A stretch of DNA of 64,000 nt from Methylococcus capsulatus (GTDB lineage: Bacteria > Pseudomonadota > Gammaproteobacteria > Methylococcales > Methylococcaceae), in the NCBI RefSeq assembly GCF_036864975.1, contig NZ_CP104311.1, positions 379,501-443,500 of the forward strand. Reading direction: 5' to 3'. The translations under genes were made by a program, and so were the position numbers. The notes beneath the pieces were generated by a model. That model searched no databases, was not told the DNA's origin, and saw only the letters and a list, made by a program, of their open reading frames with translations. Below are positions 51,501 through 59,500 of this stretch, piece by piece; within the stretch, counting starts at the first letter, position 1, and each line of letters begins with the position of its first letter.

Positions 51501-51996
51501 CGTCACTTACGGTCCAAAGGTAATCCAGCGTCACCTTCTTCTTCGCCTTGGCCCAGGCGGCGAATTCGACCGACTGGCCTTCGGCGATTTCCACATCGCT
51601 TGCCGGATTCTGGATGGAACAGGCCACCGCTTTCTTACACGAGGCATCGGCGCCGCCCACCGGTACCAGCATCTTACTGCCGTCGCCGGTTTCCAGGCGC
51701 AGCCGGCAAGGCACCCCGCCGTTTTGCAGCGTGACCTTGAATTTCTGCTTGCCGTCGGTCTTGGCCGTGTAAAGGAGTATGTTGTTGTCGGCATCGTAGA
51801 TCGATACCCATGAGCCCGGTGTAAGGCCCGCCGTTTTACCTTTGACGCTCACTTTGCCCAGCCCGGCATCGAGCTTGGCCGAACCGGAGACGGAAGCGGC
51901 TTGCGCCCCTCCACCGGCGAGGGCGAGCATTAGCGCCGCGATGCCTATCGCAACGCCCAGCGGCCCTCCGAGTTGCTGAAGAAGTTTCGAGTTCAT
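48514..51996 (-). CDS. Giant octaheme cytochrome c with PKD-like domain (paralogue A)
   Basis: 1,160 aa. Signal peptide to about residue 34. Residues 38-110 form a beta domain with the same signature as its two paralogues, and 127-208 a PKD/Ig-like domain. Eight CXXCH motifs from CRECH (about 477) to CNLCH (about 1119). Where the paralogues have their second heme motif this one has CASHH (about 652), so a heme has been lost. The tail is proline-rich and ends GGGGGHGH, a possible metal site. Shared core: MHPVNDPYWWK, GGWHNDFAKKPG, DQCAACHGSDHKGTRLS. AGAGGG precedes the ATG. Likely exported to the cell surface. Confidence 0.87.
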   Translation of the reverse strand: MNSKLLQQLGGPLGVAIGIAALMLALAGGGAQAASVSGSAKLDAGLGKVSVKGKTAGLTPGSWVSIYDADNNILLYTAKTDGKQKFKVTLQNGGVPCRLRLETGDGSKMLVPVGGADASCKKAVACSIQNPASDVEIAEGQSVEFAAWAKAKKKVTLDYLWTVSDGSDPYQSPNFSHQFNHAGQYRVMLQVADSTGNRCADDVVVRVAPLNANPYPKVSERPAPTVAEALNAADGSYVVMPFEETGMQGGSQITLPFNPLIPYNTLNAQVFRKVKQKPALIDPSELDVFYSAASNPKDPVGSDSINSTSQNRFSTGEVGANWDPAQTTASQTVLIPGRNFAEATLRKTEMWDKIDQPNSNLSGKPKNGKSMAEQQNTYKPAKPMMQLDEGIRGNADEGAGARKMPGAANPYLANDPQPFTAYDHASKTFLAQFIPASDVDDKGRVNPYPLFRIEARDKGGNLAAKTDAVFSTASETRCRECHARGKVAADDTVWRTPVQETELVNADGSPGPATGAGSYSAGNTGYNGIWPPAIHNVFNVNAYQPLPANSPLPQPYLLPGAVPADASGLRTDRVAESRLGPDGKLQIRLKFKDASEYGNPDDWVAQEKAALFNALVLHDYMVKYSPTGTISSQIADYVEDKLNGSRGQAMYFCASHHTSQLKFDTGVAGRSYPSNRSDYSRAFHAFHGKMQVYAQDVSASESADGQEHKKGELIRDRRGHPLMFGGRGWDSQHNDNNGVPVKSDGSRTSYAWDTGKNDWAPDQFPMHAKGELLYQFGAGVAQEENCAKCHTGHTEKAYRDIHYASGLKCENCHGDMLAVGNAYASPRYDANLSGAGAYVGDSVHFRRPWLDEPDCGSCHVGDGNRKDPNQGFFSAGVKKTAWQANDPAKASVFPDDARFAVMPVVETRKEKSADKDGNTIHVDKQVSVALFRKSKDVHGSGSGGAIACSTCHGGSHAIWPNADPDANDNVTAKQLQGYDGNIVECSVCHVKDDFKEGLVATDGGASNKGVAQGVRDGKVVDATSPRAYLAGPHGMHPVNDPYWWKEAAASAPNGSGTRKGGWHNDFAKKPGPFGEDQCAACHGSDHKGTRLSKTLTAREFVNEKGKVVKVAAGTPIGCNLCHSLQKSFTGVPTGQPKAYPPPSPSPIHSGGDGGGGGHGH

Positions 51997-52219
51997 ACCT
52001 ACCCTCTAATGACACACCATTTCTTGTTTTCGATGCTTCCTATCCCGCAAACAGCACATCGCCAACAGCGCGGGGCGCCATTGCGATGGTCCAAAAGAAC
52101 GAGGCAAGACCCGTACCCGGCTGCATTTCCGCAATTCCATGGGACGGGTTCTCCTTCGTCCATCCTTCCGTCGGGAACTGCACAGCAGAAGCACTCAATT
52201 GATTTCGATTCACTTTTTC

Positions 52220-52468
52220 ATGAACAATGAAAGGAGGATGATGTCGTGGTTAGCCGAGAGTGCGCCGAAAATCGGGGAAATCGGCGGAAGTGGGCACGAC
52301 ATCCACCTCCTAATGCCGAGTGAAATCCCATGGTTCCTACGGCAAATAGCGCAGACCGTCCGGAAGCGAACAGAGCCAAGGCACGCGTCCACACGAAAAA
52401 TTGACGGACAAAAAGCGGGGCACCCTGTGCCCCGCCCATCGCCGCCCTCCCTGGCGCCGATTCCTTGA
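52220..52468 (+). CDS. Doubtful small open frame
   Basis: 82 codons from ATG 52220, or 75 from ATG 52241 with GGAGG only 3 bp upstream. The first half (MSWLAESAPKIGEIGGSG, HLLMPSEIPWFLRQIAQ) has protein-like composition. The second half reads through the terminator of the convergent cytochrome gene and is low complexity. No family is recognised; it may be chance. Confidence 0.2.
   Translation: MNNERRMMSWLAESAPKIGEIGGSGHDIHLLMPSEIPWFLRQIAQTVRKRTEPRHASTRKIDGQKAGHPVPRPSPPSLAPIP
52415..52435 (-). terminator. Rho-independent terminator of the 1,079-aa cytochrome gene
   Basis: Perfect 9-bp stem GCGGGGCAC / GTGCCCCGC with a 3-nt loop, followed in the minus direction by TTTTTG, 40 bp after the stop at 52476. 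Confidence 0.88.
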
Positions 52469-52475
52469 GATGCCA

Positions 52476-55400
52476 TCAGTGTCCGGCCGACCCGATGAAG
52501 CTGGTCTCCAGGCTGTGGCAGGTGTCGCAGCCGATCGGCGTGCCGGCGGCCACTTTCACGACCTTGGTCTTGAACCCGGCCTTCTTCAGCTTCTTGGCGT
52601 CGAAGCCGCGGAAGTCGAACACCCGGTCCACCGGCGTCTTGGACAGACGGGTGCCCTTGTGGTCGTTGCCGTGGCAGGCCGCGCACTGGTCCTCGCCTTT
52701 CATCCCCGGCAGCTTGGCGTAGTCGTTGTGCCAGCCGCCGTAGGTCGTGCCGTCCCGGTTGGCCGTGTCGCCGTCGGCCTGCTTCCACCAGTTCGGATCG
52801 TTGACCGGATGCATGTCGTGCGGACCGCCCAGGATGCCGGGCTGGGCGTCGCCGCTGTACTGGCCGCCGTCCAGATCTTCCTTTTTGGCGAAGGCGTCGG
52901 CCGTGTGACAGACGTTGCACTCCAGAATGGTGCCGGTATGACCCTGGAGCTGCAGTGCGGTGACGTTGTCGTTGGCGCTCGGGTCGCGGTTGGGCCAGAT
53001 CGAGTGCGCCGCTCCATGGCACGCCGCGCAGGCGACGTTGCCGTGGCGGTCTTTGCCTTCCCGGAACAGAGGCACGTCGATCCGGGTTTCGGTGGACTGC
53101 TCCAGGAACATCTTGCCTACCGGGTCATAGTCATACGCATAGGTCGTGGGAAACACTGCTTTGTAAGTCTCCAAAGGCGCCGCCGAGAACCGCCGGGAGT
53201 TGGGGTCGCTCCGGTCGACGGCGCGGGGCGTGGCCGACCAGTCAGCGTCGTCGAAGGCCCGCTTCAAGACTCCGGCACTGAAGAAGCCACCGCTCTTGTC
53301 GGCCCCCTTGTTGCCGTCGCCGATATGGCAGGAACCGCAATCGGGCTGGTCAAACCAAGGCACGCGGTAGTCGTCCCGGTTGATCGAGCCGAGCTTGTCC
53401 TTGTTGGCGGGATAGTTCTTGGGGAAAGCCTCACCCACCGCCAGCATGTCGCCGTGGCAGTCGTAGCAGGTGACGCCCGCCGTGTACATGCGGTCGCGGA
53501 ACTGCTGTTCGCGGTGGCCGCTGTGGCACTTGAGACAGTTCTCCTCCATCGGCAACTGATGGCCCTGATCGTCGAAGATCGGGAACAGGCTGCCGGTTTT
53601 GGTGGAATTGTGCTGGCCCTTGGTCTTCCAATCGAAACGAACGAAGGCTCCCTTGTCGTCCCGGACGATGTCGGTCTTGGCGTCGTTCCACTGCAGCTCG
53701 CCATGGAAACGGTGCATGGAGATGGAATAGTTGGGAGCGTACGCCGGGTCGTTGACGTCGAAACCCTCCTCGTCATACCAGGCCATATCCATTTTGTACG
53801 GCACGTAGGCCAGTGGGGACAGGTGACAGCCATAGCATGGCATCGGATTGTCATGCGCGATGTTGGTCGGGTTGGCCTTATCGCTGTCGCTGAGGTTCAA
53901 TTTCTCGATGCCATACAGCATCTTGTAGAGGAACGGATAGGCGTCGTAAAACTGGTGCATGCTCGAATAGTTGAGCGCGGCCGCGTATTCCGCATCGAAG
54001 AGATTATACGGATCCCCCCCGATATCGCTCACCGAAAACAACTCCGGCTGGCTGGGAATCTTGTCGTCCGGGAGGTAGTAGCGGTGGGACGGTCCTTTTT
54101 CCCTGCCGATCTGCAGCGCGGTCCTCCCCCAGGCACTGGAACCGTATGCCGCCTTGGTACGCGGCGCGTTGGGGTTCGCGGCGATCCCGCCCTTGGCGTG
54201 GCATTCGCGGCAGTGGAAGTCGCGACTGGCGCTGACCACACCATCGGTCCTTGCCAGCACGCTTCCGCCCCCCTGGGCCACCGCCTCCACACGTAACAGC
54301 GGATAGGGGTTGACCCGGCCCCGGTCGTCGATGTCGGTGAAGGGCAGCATGTTAGCGGCGAACCAGGATGCCGGCTTGTCCTTGCCGTCGGACTGGGTGG
54401 CCGTGACGTATTGGGAGAAGGGCTGCGGCGTATTGCTTTCGAAGGGTTGATCCTTACCCGGCATATAGGCGCCATGCTGCAGGTCAGTGTTCCTGTCGTC
54501 GGAAACAATATTCCCCGCATTGTCTTTCTTGGCGATGAAATAGCCTTCGTCGGCCTCCGGCTTGCCAAGCGCACTGGCACAATCCCACATCGCTCCCCAG
54601 GCACCCTGCATCGCCCAGGAACAGGCATAGTAGTTTGCGGATTTCTCGGAATCCGGGCGATCGGGCAGTTCCCAGATATCAGTTTTCTGCAGCGTGGCAT
54701 CGACCAGGGATGCGCCCAACGGCCAGTTCCGGCTAGTGGAGTTAATGGAATCGCCCCCCACCGGATCGGACGGGTTGGAGGCCGCCGAATAGCGGAGCTC
54801 CACATCGCTGCCATTGAGGAACACCGGCAGCCGGTCCTTCCTGAAGGCATAGGCCCGGACATTGTTCACCACGGGCGTAGCCGAACCCCAGCCGTTCCAC
54901 CCATAGCGCATGTCGCTCAGGTTCTGGTAGGTCCACTCCTCGAACGGCAGAACCACCACGTCACCCCTGATCCCGTCCAGTTCGCCGCCCAGCTTCGGCG
55001 CCGACTGCTCGGCTACTTTGCCCGGCAACCCGGACGGCGGATTACCCACCGTCACCTCCACGCTGTCCTCGCAACGCCGCCCCTTGGCGTCGGTGGCGAT
55101 GAACCTCACCCGGTAATGGCTGTCGTTGCGCACGAATGCGATCATAGTGGCCAGCGTATCCGGCCGCTTGTAGGCGGGTGGATTGCTGCCGGCGATGAGT
55201 TCGCCCATGGCGCCGCCGGCGAAATCCCATTCGTACTTGAGCGGCTGCGCCGCCGGGTCTTTGGCCGTGGCGGTGGCTTCGAAATGGGTGTCGACCCCAA
55301 CCTGTACCGCAGCGCCTTGGCCTGGGGTGACGATGCTGCAGACGGGAGCGCCGCTGCAGGACTTGGGTGCACCCTTCACCGGCTTGATCGCCTCGGTGTC

Positions 55401-55715
55401 GCCGGACTGGACCCGCACCGCGCAAGGGATGCCCGCCAGATCCTGGCGGCTGAGCGTCAACGCGAAACTGCCGCCCTGGCCGCTGCCCAGGCGCCGGCCA
55501 TTGATGTCGTAGATCTCGATGGCGCCACTGCCGCCCTTGGCCTTGCCGGCGATCGTCAGGGTGCCGGCCTTGTCCGACCAGGCCGCTTTGGCGACCTTGA
55601 TCTTGGCCGCGGCCGAGACCGCTTGCGGCGCCAGCGCCACGGCCAGTGCGAGCAGCGGAACTCCGAAGAGGCACCGGGCAGGATGCGTCTCCGTAGCAGG
55701 ATGAGGGGTATTCAT
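52476..55715 (-). CDS. Giant nonaheme cytochrome c (paralogue B)
   Basis: 1,079 aa. GGAGGAACC precedes the ATG. The signal peptide ends near AVSAA. An N-terminal beta domain (KIKVAKAAWSDKAGTLTI, EIYDINGRRLG) and an Ig/PKD-like domain (about 110-205) precede nine CXXCH motifs from CRECH (about 501) to CDTCH (about 1070): CRECH, CYGCH, CLKCH, CYDCH, CGSCH, CAACH, CNVCH, CAACH and CDTCH. All heme positions are canonical, so this is the reference for judging changes in paralogues A and C. It ends shortly after the last heme. Single gene with its own sigma-54 box, dyad and terminator. Confidence 0.88.
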   Translation of the reverse strand: MNTPHPATETHPARCLFGVPLLALAVALAPQAVSAAAKIKVAKAAWSDKAGTLTIAGKAKGGSGAIEIYDINGRRLGSGQGGSFALTLSRQDLAGIPCAVRVQSGDTEAIKPVKGAPKSCSGAPVCSIVTPGQGAAVQVGVDTHFEATATAKDPAAQPLKYEWDFAGGAMGELIAGSNPPAYKRPDTLATMIAFVRNDSHYRVRFIATDAKGRRCEDSVEVTVGNPPSGLPGKVAEQSAPKLGGELDGIRGDVVVLPFEEWTYQNLSDMRYGWNGWGSATPVVNNVRAYAFRKDRLPVFLNGSDVELRYSAASNPSDPVGGDSINSTSRNWPLGASLVDATLQKTDIWELPDRPDSEKSANYYACSWAMQGAWGAMWDCASALGKPEADEGYFIAKKDNAGNIVSDDRNTDLQHGAYMPGKDQPFESNTPQPFSQYVTATQSDGKDKPASWFAANMLPFTDIDDRGRVNPYPLLRVEAVAQGGGSVLARTDGVVSASRDFHCRECHAKGGIAANPNAPRTKAAYGSSAWGRTALQIGREKGPSHRYYLPDDKIPSQPELFSVSDIGGDPYNLFDAEYAAALNYSSMHQFYDAYPFLYKMLYGIEKLNLSDSDKANPTNIAHDNPMPCYGCHLSPLAYVPYKMDMAWYDEEGFDVNDPAYAPNYSISMHRFHGELQWNDAKTDIVRDDKGAFVRFDWKTKGQHNSTKTGSLFPIFDDQGHQLPMEENCLKCHSGHREQQFRDRMYTAGVTCYDCHGDMLAVGEAFPKNYPANKDKLGSINRDDYRVPWFDQPDCGSCHIGDGNKGADKSGGFFSAGVLKRAFDDADWSATPRAVDRSDPNSRRFSAAPLETYKAVFPTTYAYDYDPVGKMFLEQSTETRIDVPLFREGKDRHGNVACAACHGAAHSIWPNRDPSANDNVTALQLQGHTGTILECNVCHTADAFAKKEDLDGGQYSGDAQPGILGGPHDMHPVNDPNWWKQADGDTANRDGTTYGGWHNDYAKLPGMKGEDQCAACHGNDHKGTRLSKTPVDRVFDFRGFDAKKLKKAGFKTKVVKVAAGTPIGCDTCHSLETSFIGSAGH

Positions 55716-55782
55716 GGTTCCTCCGGGATTCTTGTTGTCGTGTGCGGCGCCGTGGCAAAGACGCGCAGCCGTAACGGAACGC

Positions 55783-55797
55783 GCAACAATCGAGCCA
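55783..55797 (-). promoter_or_regulatory. Putative sigma-54 promoter of giant cytochrome B
   Basis: TGGCTC-N5-TTGC on the minus strand, exact -24/-12 spacing, 67 bp before the ATG at 55715. Confidence 0.72.
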
Positions 55798-55851
55798 GCC
55801 CAAAATCCCGGTTAAAACAAATCTGATAAGAATTTACCGCCGATACAATCT

Positions 55852-55885
55852 GTGTGATTGTCCACACCAATGCGGGATATTGCGC
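55852..55885. promoter_or_regulatory. Dyad upstream activating site D
   Basis: 34 bp beginning GTGTGATTGTCCACAC and ending GATATTGCGC, 54 bp upstream of the sigma-54 box. Agrees with site E at the CCACAC and ATGCG positions. Confidence 0.65.
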
Positions 55886-55915
55886 ATAGTCTGATCTCAA
55901 GGCCGGCCGGCGCGG

Positions 55916-56266
55916 TCACTTCTCACCGACCAAAACCCTGTTGACGAAAACGATGCTCGGAAATGTGCGGTCCAGGGTCTTGCTGTGGAAATCCTTCATC
56001 TCCACGCCACCGTCGAAGCGGACGATGTCGCCTTTCCTGACTTCAACGGAAGGCCCGGCGATCCACCGGGATCGGCTGTCCTGCTTCACTTCGAGGTAGG
56101 TGTACTGAGGCACGTCGATCACGTCGATCACCGTGAACTCTTGCGCCGTTTAAACCGGCGCCTTGGAGCCGTTCGCAGCCTCCGGCGGATGACCTGCGGG
56201 CGCTTTTGCCGCGGCGAAGGTGAAGGAAGGTGTGGCTACGGCTATCAGAAAAATCAGGACTTTCAT
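55916..56266 (-). pseudogene. NrfJ-like periplasmic protein interrupted by an in-frame TAA
   Basis: Full frame of 116 sense codons with one internal stop (TAA at 56150-56152, codon 39). The start is strong: TTGGAG upstream of the ATG and a signal peptide MKVLIFLIAVATPSFTFA. After the stop the same frame continues as EFTVIDVIDVPQYTYLEV, WIAGPSVEVRKGDIVRFD and EMKDFHSKTLDRTFPSIVFV, matching the NrfJ-related family (beta-barrel-like protein found with multiheme nitrite reductases). Either a recent nonsense mutation, a sequencing error, or internal re-initiation at 56131. It lies between two giant cytochrome genes on the same strand. Confidence 0.7.
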
Positions 56267-56485
56267 GGCGCGCTCCAAGTGATGTCGAAATGTTGTGGAT
56301 GGGTAGAAAGGTTGTTAAGTGGCCAAGCAAGCATCGAAGTGGCGGTGGAAATCCCATTGGAATGAGTGAGCAGCCTTCAGACCTCGGTGGCTCGCAGACA
56401 AATAGCGCTCTTCCGCCACTGCGCAGAGTTCGGTGCCGCATAAGAAATATTCGGCTTCTGGCCCCTGCTGGGCAGGAAAACGGCC

Positions 56486-56506
56486 TGGGCGCGTTCCTTG
56501 CGCCCA
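56486..56506 (-). terminator. Possible terminator of giant cytochrome C
   Basis: TGGGCGC / GCGCCCA 7-bp stem with 7-nt loop, 8 bp after the stop at 56515, followed in the minus direction by a short T-run (CCGTTTTCC). Confidence 0.6.
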
Positions 56507-56514
56507 CCCATGGT

Positions 56515-59500
56515 CTACATGCACATCGCCATACGGCTATCCCAGGTCTGGCCGAGGGAGCAGAAGTGCAAAGCCAGCGCCTGGGTAGCGACTCCACCCT
56601 TGCCGTCGATCACAATCACCGTGACATTGAAACTCCCAACCTCGGCATCGGCATCCGTGGGCGTCCAGTTCAAAATCGAACCGGCAAGACTCATCCCAGC
56701 CGGCGCACCGGACAGGCTGAACTGCAGCGTATCCCCATCCGCATCGCTAGCTTCTACCGCATAGGCGTACAGCTGATTGGCGTAAACGGTTAAGGATGGC
56801 GTGGAAGTAATGGTCGGCGGGTGATTGCCGATACAAGCCGCCGCCCCCTCGGACCACGTCTGACCCGCTTCGCAGACGTGCAGCGTGATGGTCTTGCTGT
56901 CGGTACCGCCAGCTTGGTCGCTCACCTTGACGGTGAAAGTGTAGGTGCCCGCCGCCGTCGGCGTCCAATGCAACACGCCGCTGTACTGGCCGAGTATCGC
57001 GCCGTCGGGCGCACCTTCGAGGAAGTAATTGGGTCTCTGTACGCCTGCGCTGTCATTTCGCTCGGGATCGGTGCTGTCATACATGAGGCTGACGGGCTGC
57101 CCTACGGATACTGACGGTATGGGAGACGACACCAACGTCGGCGGCGTGTTGGCCAGACAGGCCGGGACGCTTCCAGTTGCGTTGTAACCCCAGGCATTCC
57201 CATCAGGACAGGTAATCGTCACCGCTACCTGCTGGCTGGCGTACCCTCCCTTCCCGTCCTTGACCGTGACCATATACCGATAGGTGTAGGGGAGGCTGTT
57301 GTAGCCTCCCGTGATCGCCGTCCAGTCCGCGACAGTGACCGTCCCGGTATTGGCATCGATGCTCATGGCATCCAGGCGGGTACTGAGACCAAAGGTGAGC
57401 GTATCGCCATCCGGATCGGTGACCGCGGGTGTGTAGCTGTATGGCGCGGTCTGGCCGTAGACAAAGGTGGTCGCGTCCGCCCCTGGCTCGGCAGTGAACA
57501 CCGGCGGCCGATTCGTGGAAGGCGTCGTCGCGTCCGAAGCCTGGCCGCATCGATCCCCGGCGGGTGAACCCTTGCAACTGGTGGCAATGCTGTGACAGGT
57601 ATCACAGCCGATGAAAGTACCGGCCGCTACCTTGATTACTTTTTTCTTAAATCCGGCCTTCTTCAGCTTGGCCATGTTGAAGCCACTGAAGTCGAACACT
57701 CGGTCCACCGGCGTCCTGGACAGACGGGTGCCTTTATGGTCGTTGCCGTGGCAGGCGGCACATTGGTCTTCGCCCGCCGCACCCGGCTTCTTGGCGTAGT
57801 TGTTGTGCCAGCCTCCGTAGGTGCTGCCGTCGATCGACGTGGTGTCGGTGGGATCGCCGGAGGATTTCCACCAGTACGGATCGTTGATGGGGTGAATGTT
57901 GTGGGGACCGCCCAGCACGCCGGAATCCGGCTGCAACTGGGTCATGTAGATGCCCCCATCCAGGTCCTTTTCGTTCTTGAAGGCCTGCTCATCGTGACAG
58001 ACGTTGCATTCCAGAATCTGCCCCACGTGACCTTGGAGTTGCAGGGCCGTGACGTTGTCGTTGGCATTCGGGTCACGGTTCGGCCAGACGGCGTGAGCGC
58101 CACCATGGCAGGCGGCGCACGGCACATTGCCATGGGTATCCTTGCCGAGACGGAACAGGGGACCATCGACGCGGCGCACATTTTTCACGGAACCGGCCCA
58201 CGAGCCGAGTCTGGCGTCGACAGGACCGTCTGAAACCACAATTTCAACGGGAGTGGGCGGCACCGCGAAACGTGAAGCATCCGGGTTGCTCCAGTCGACA
58301 GGCAGGGTGGTCGCAGACAGGTCATTGGCGTCAAAGGCAAGTTTTCTCACACCGGCGCTGAAGAAGTCGGCGCCGGCCTTGCCGACGTTGGCACTCCCGA
58401 CATGGCAAGAGCCGCAGTCGGGCTGGTCGAAGCTGTCCGTCCGGACATGGTGTCCATCAGGTCCCGGCTTGGGTTTGGGATAGGCCTGACCCACCGCCAG
58501 CATATCGCCGTGGCACTGATAGCAAGTCACGCCGGCGGTATACATTCGGTCGCGATAACACTGTTCGCGCTGCCCGGAATGGCACTTGAGGCAATTCTGC
58601 TCCATCGGCAGAATTTCACCGGTCGCCGGGTTCTTGACCGGGAACAGGGTGTTGAGGTTGTAACCTTTGGACAAATCCCACCGTTTGGGTACGCCCCGCT
58701 CATCCCGCAGGATGCCGTCCTTGTTGGCGTTGTATTGAAGCTCTCCATGCCAACGGTGCATGTTCAAAGAGTAGTTCCAATCATAGTTAAAATTCGTGGT
58801 GGTCGGCGGCGGTGTCACGGCCTCGAGGTCGGGAGCGTAGGTCCAATGGGGATATCCGAATGTCTGAGTGCTGTTGTTGGAGTGGCAGGTGCGCCCACAG
58901 ACGATGTAAGTCATCTTCCAGCCCTCGTTGACGCCATTCGCCCCTAAATCCGGGGCGTCGTAGAACGCGTGCAGATTGAGGATGTTGGCCATGGCCGCCC
59001 GCTCCTGATCCGCCATGTCGGTGCTGGGATTCCCATCCAGGCCCACGGCATCGAAAAATTGCGGCGGGGCGAAACCCTCCGGGTTGCTGCCCCCCCAAGC
59101 ATTGGCATCCGCGCTCCACAGGGTGTAGAGATAGGCGGACGGCTGCCAGACTGTGTTCGGGTCTGCGCCGATCTTGCCCTTAGCGTGACATTCCCGGCAA
59201 TGGAAATCCGTCCCCGCCGTTTGTACCCCGTCGGTTTGGACAGGATCGCCGGAGGCGTTCATCACAGTCTGGCCTGTCGCGGGATCCACGGCTTGCACGC
59301 GCAATAGCGGGTAAGGATTCACTCGGCCACTATCGTCGACGTCGGTCAACGGTAGGAAGCGCGCCTGAAACGCCGCCAGTTCCGGAAAATATGCCGTGAA
59401 ATCCTGATATGCGTTGGCCTGGTAAGGGGCGTCGAAACCGGGCATACGCCTGCCATGGCCATCACGGCCATCGCCGTCATCCCAGGTGGGCCGCGGAATG

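Larger units (their letters stand above)
51997..52475. other. Interval between two giant cytochrome genes
   Basis: About 480 bp. On the minus strand, GGGTAC-N5-TTGC at 52104-52118 has -24/-12 spacing but a poor -24 element, 107 bp before the ATG at 51996. No dyad like sites A-F is recognisable upstream of it. The right part holds the terminator of the next gene and a doubtful small plus-strand frame at 52220-52468. Confidence 0.45.

Noticed and set aside
52196-52230. TGATTTCGATTCAC-type sequence upstream of giant cytochrome A as a seventh dyad site
   Set aside because: Only the short TGATTTC part matches; the right half and the spacing to a promoter do not.
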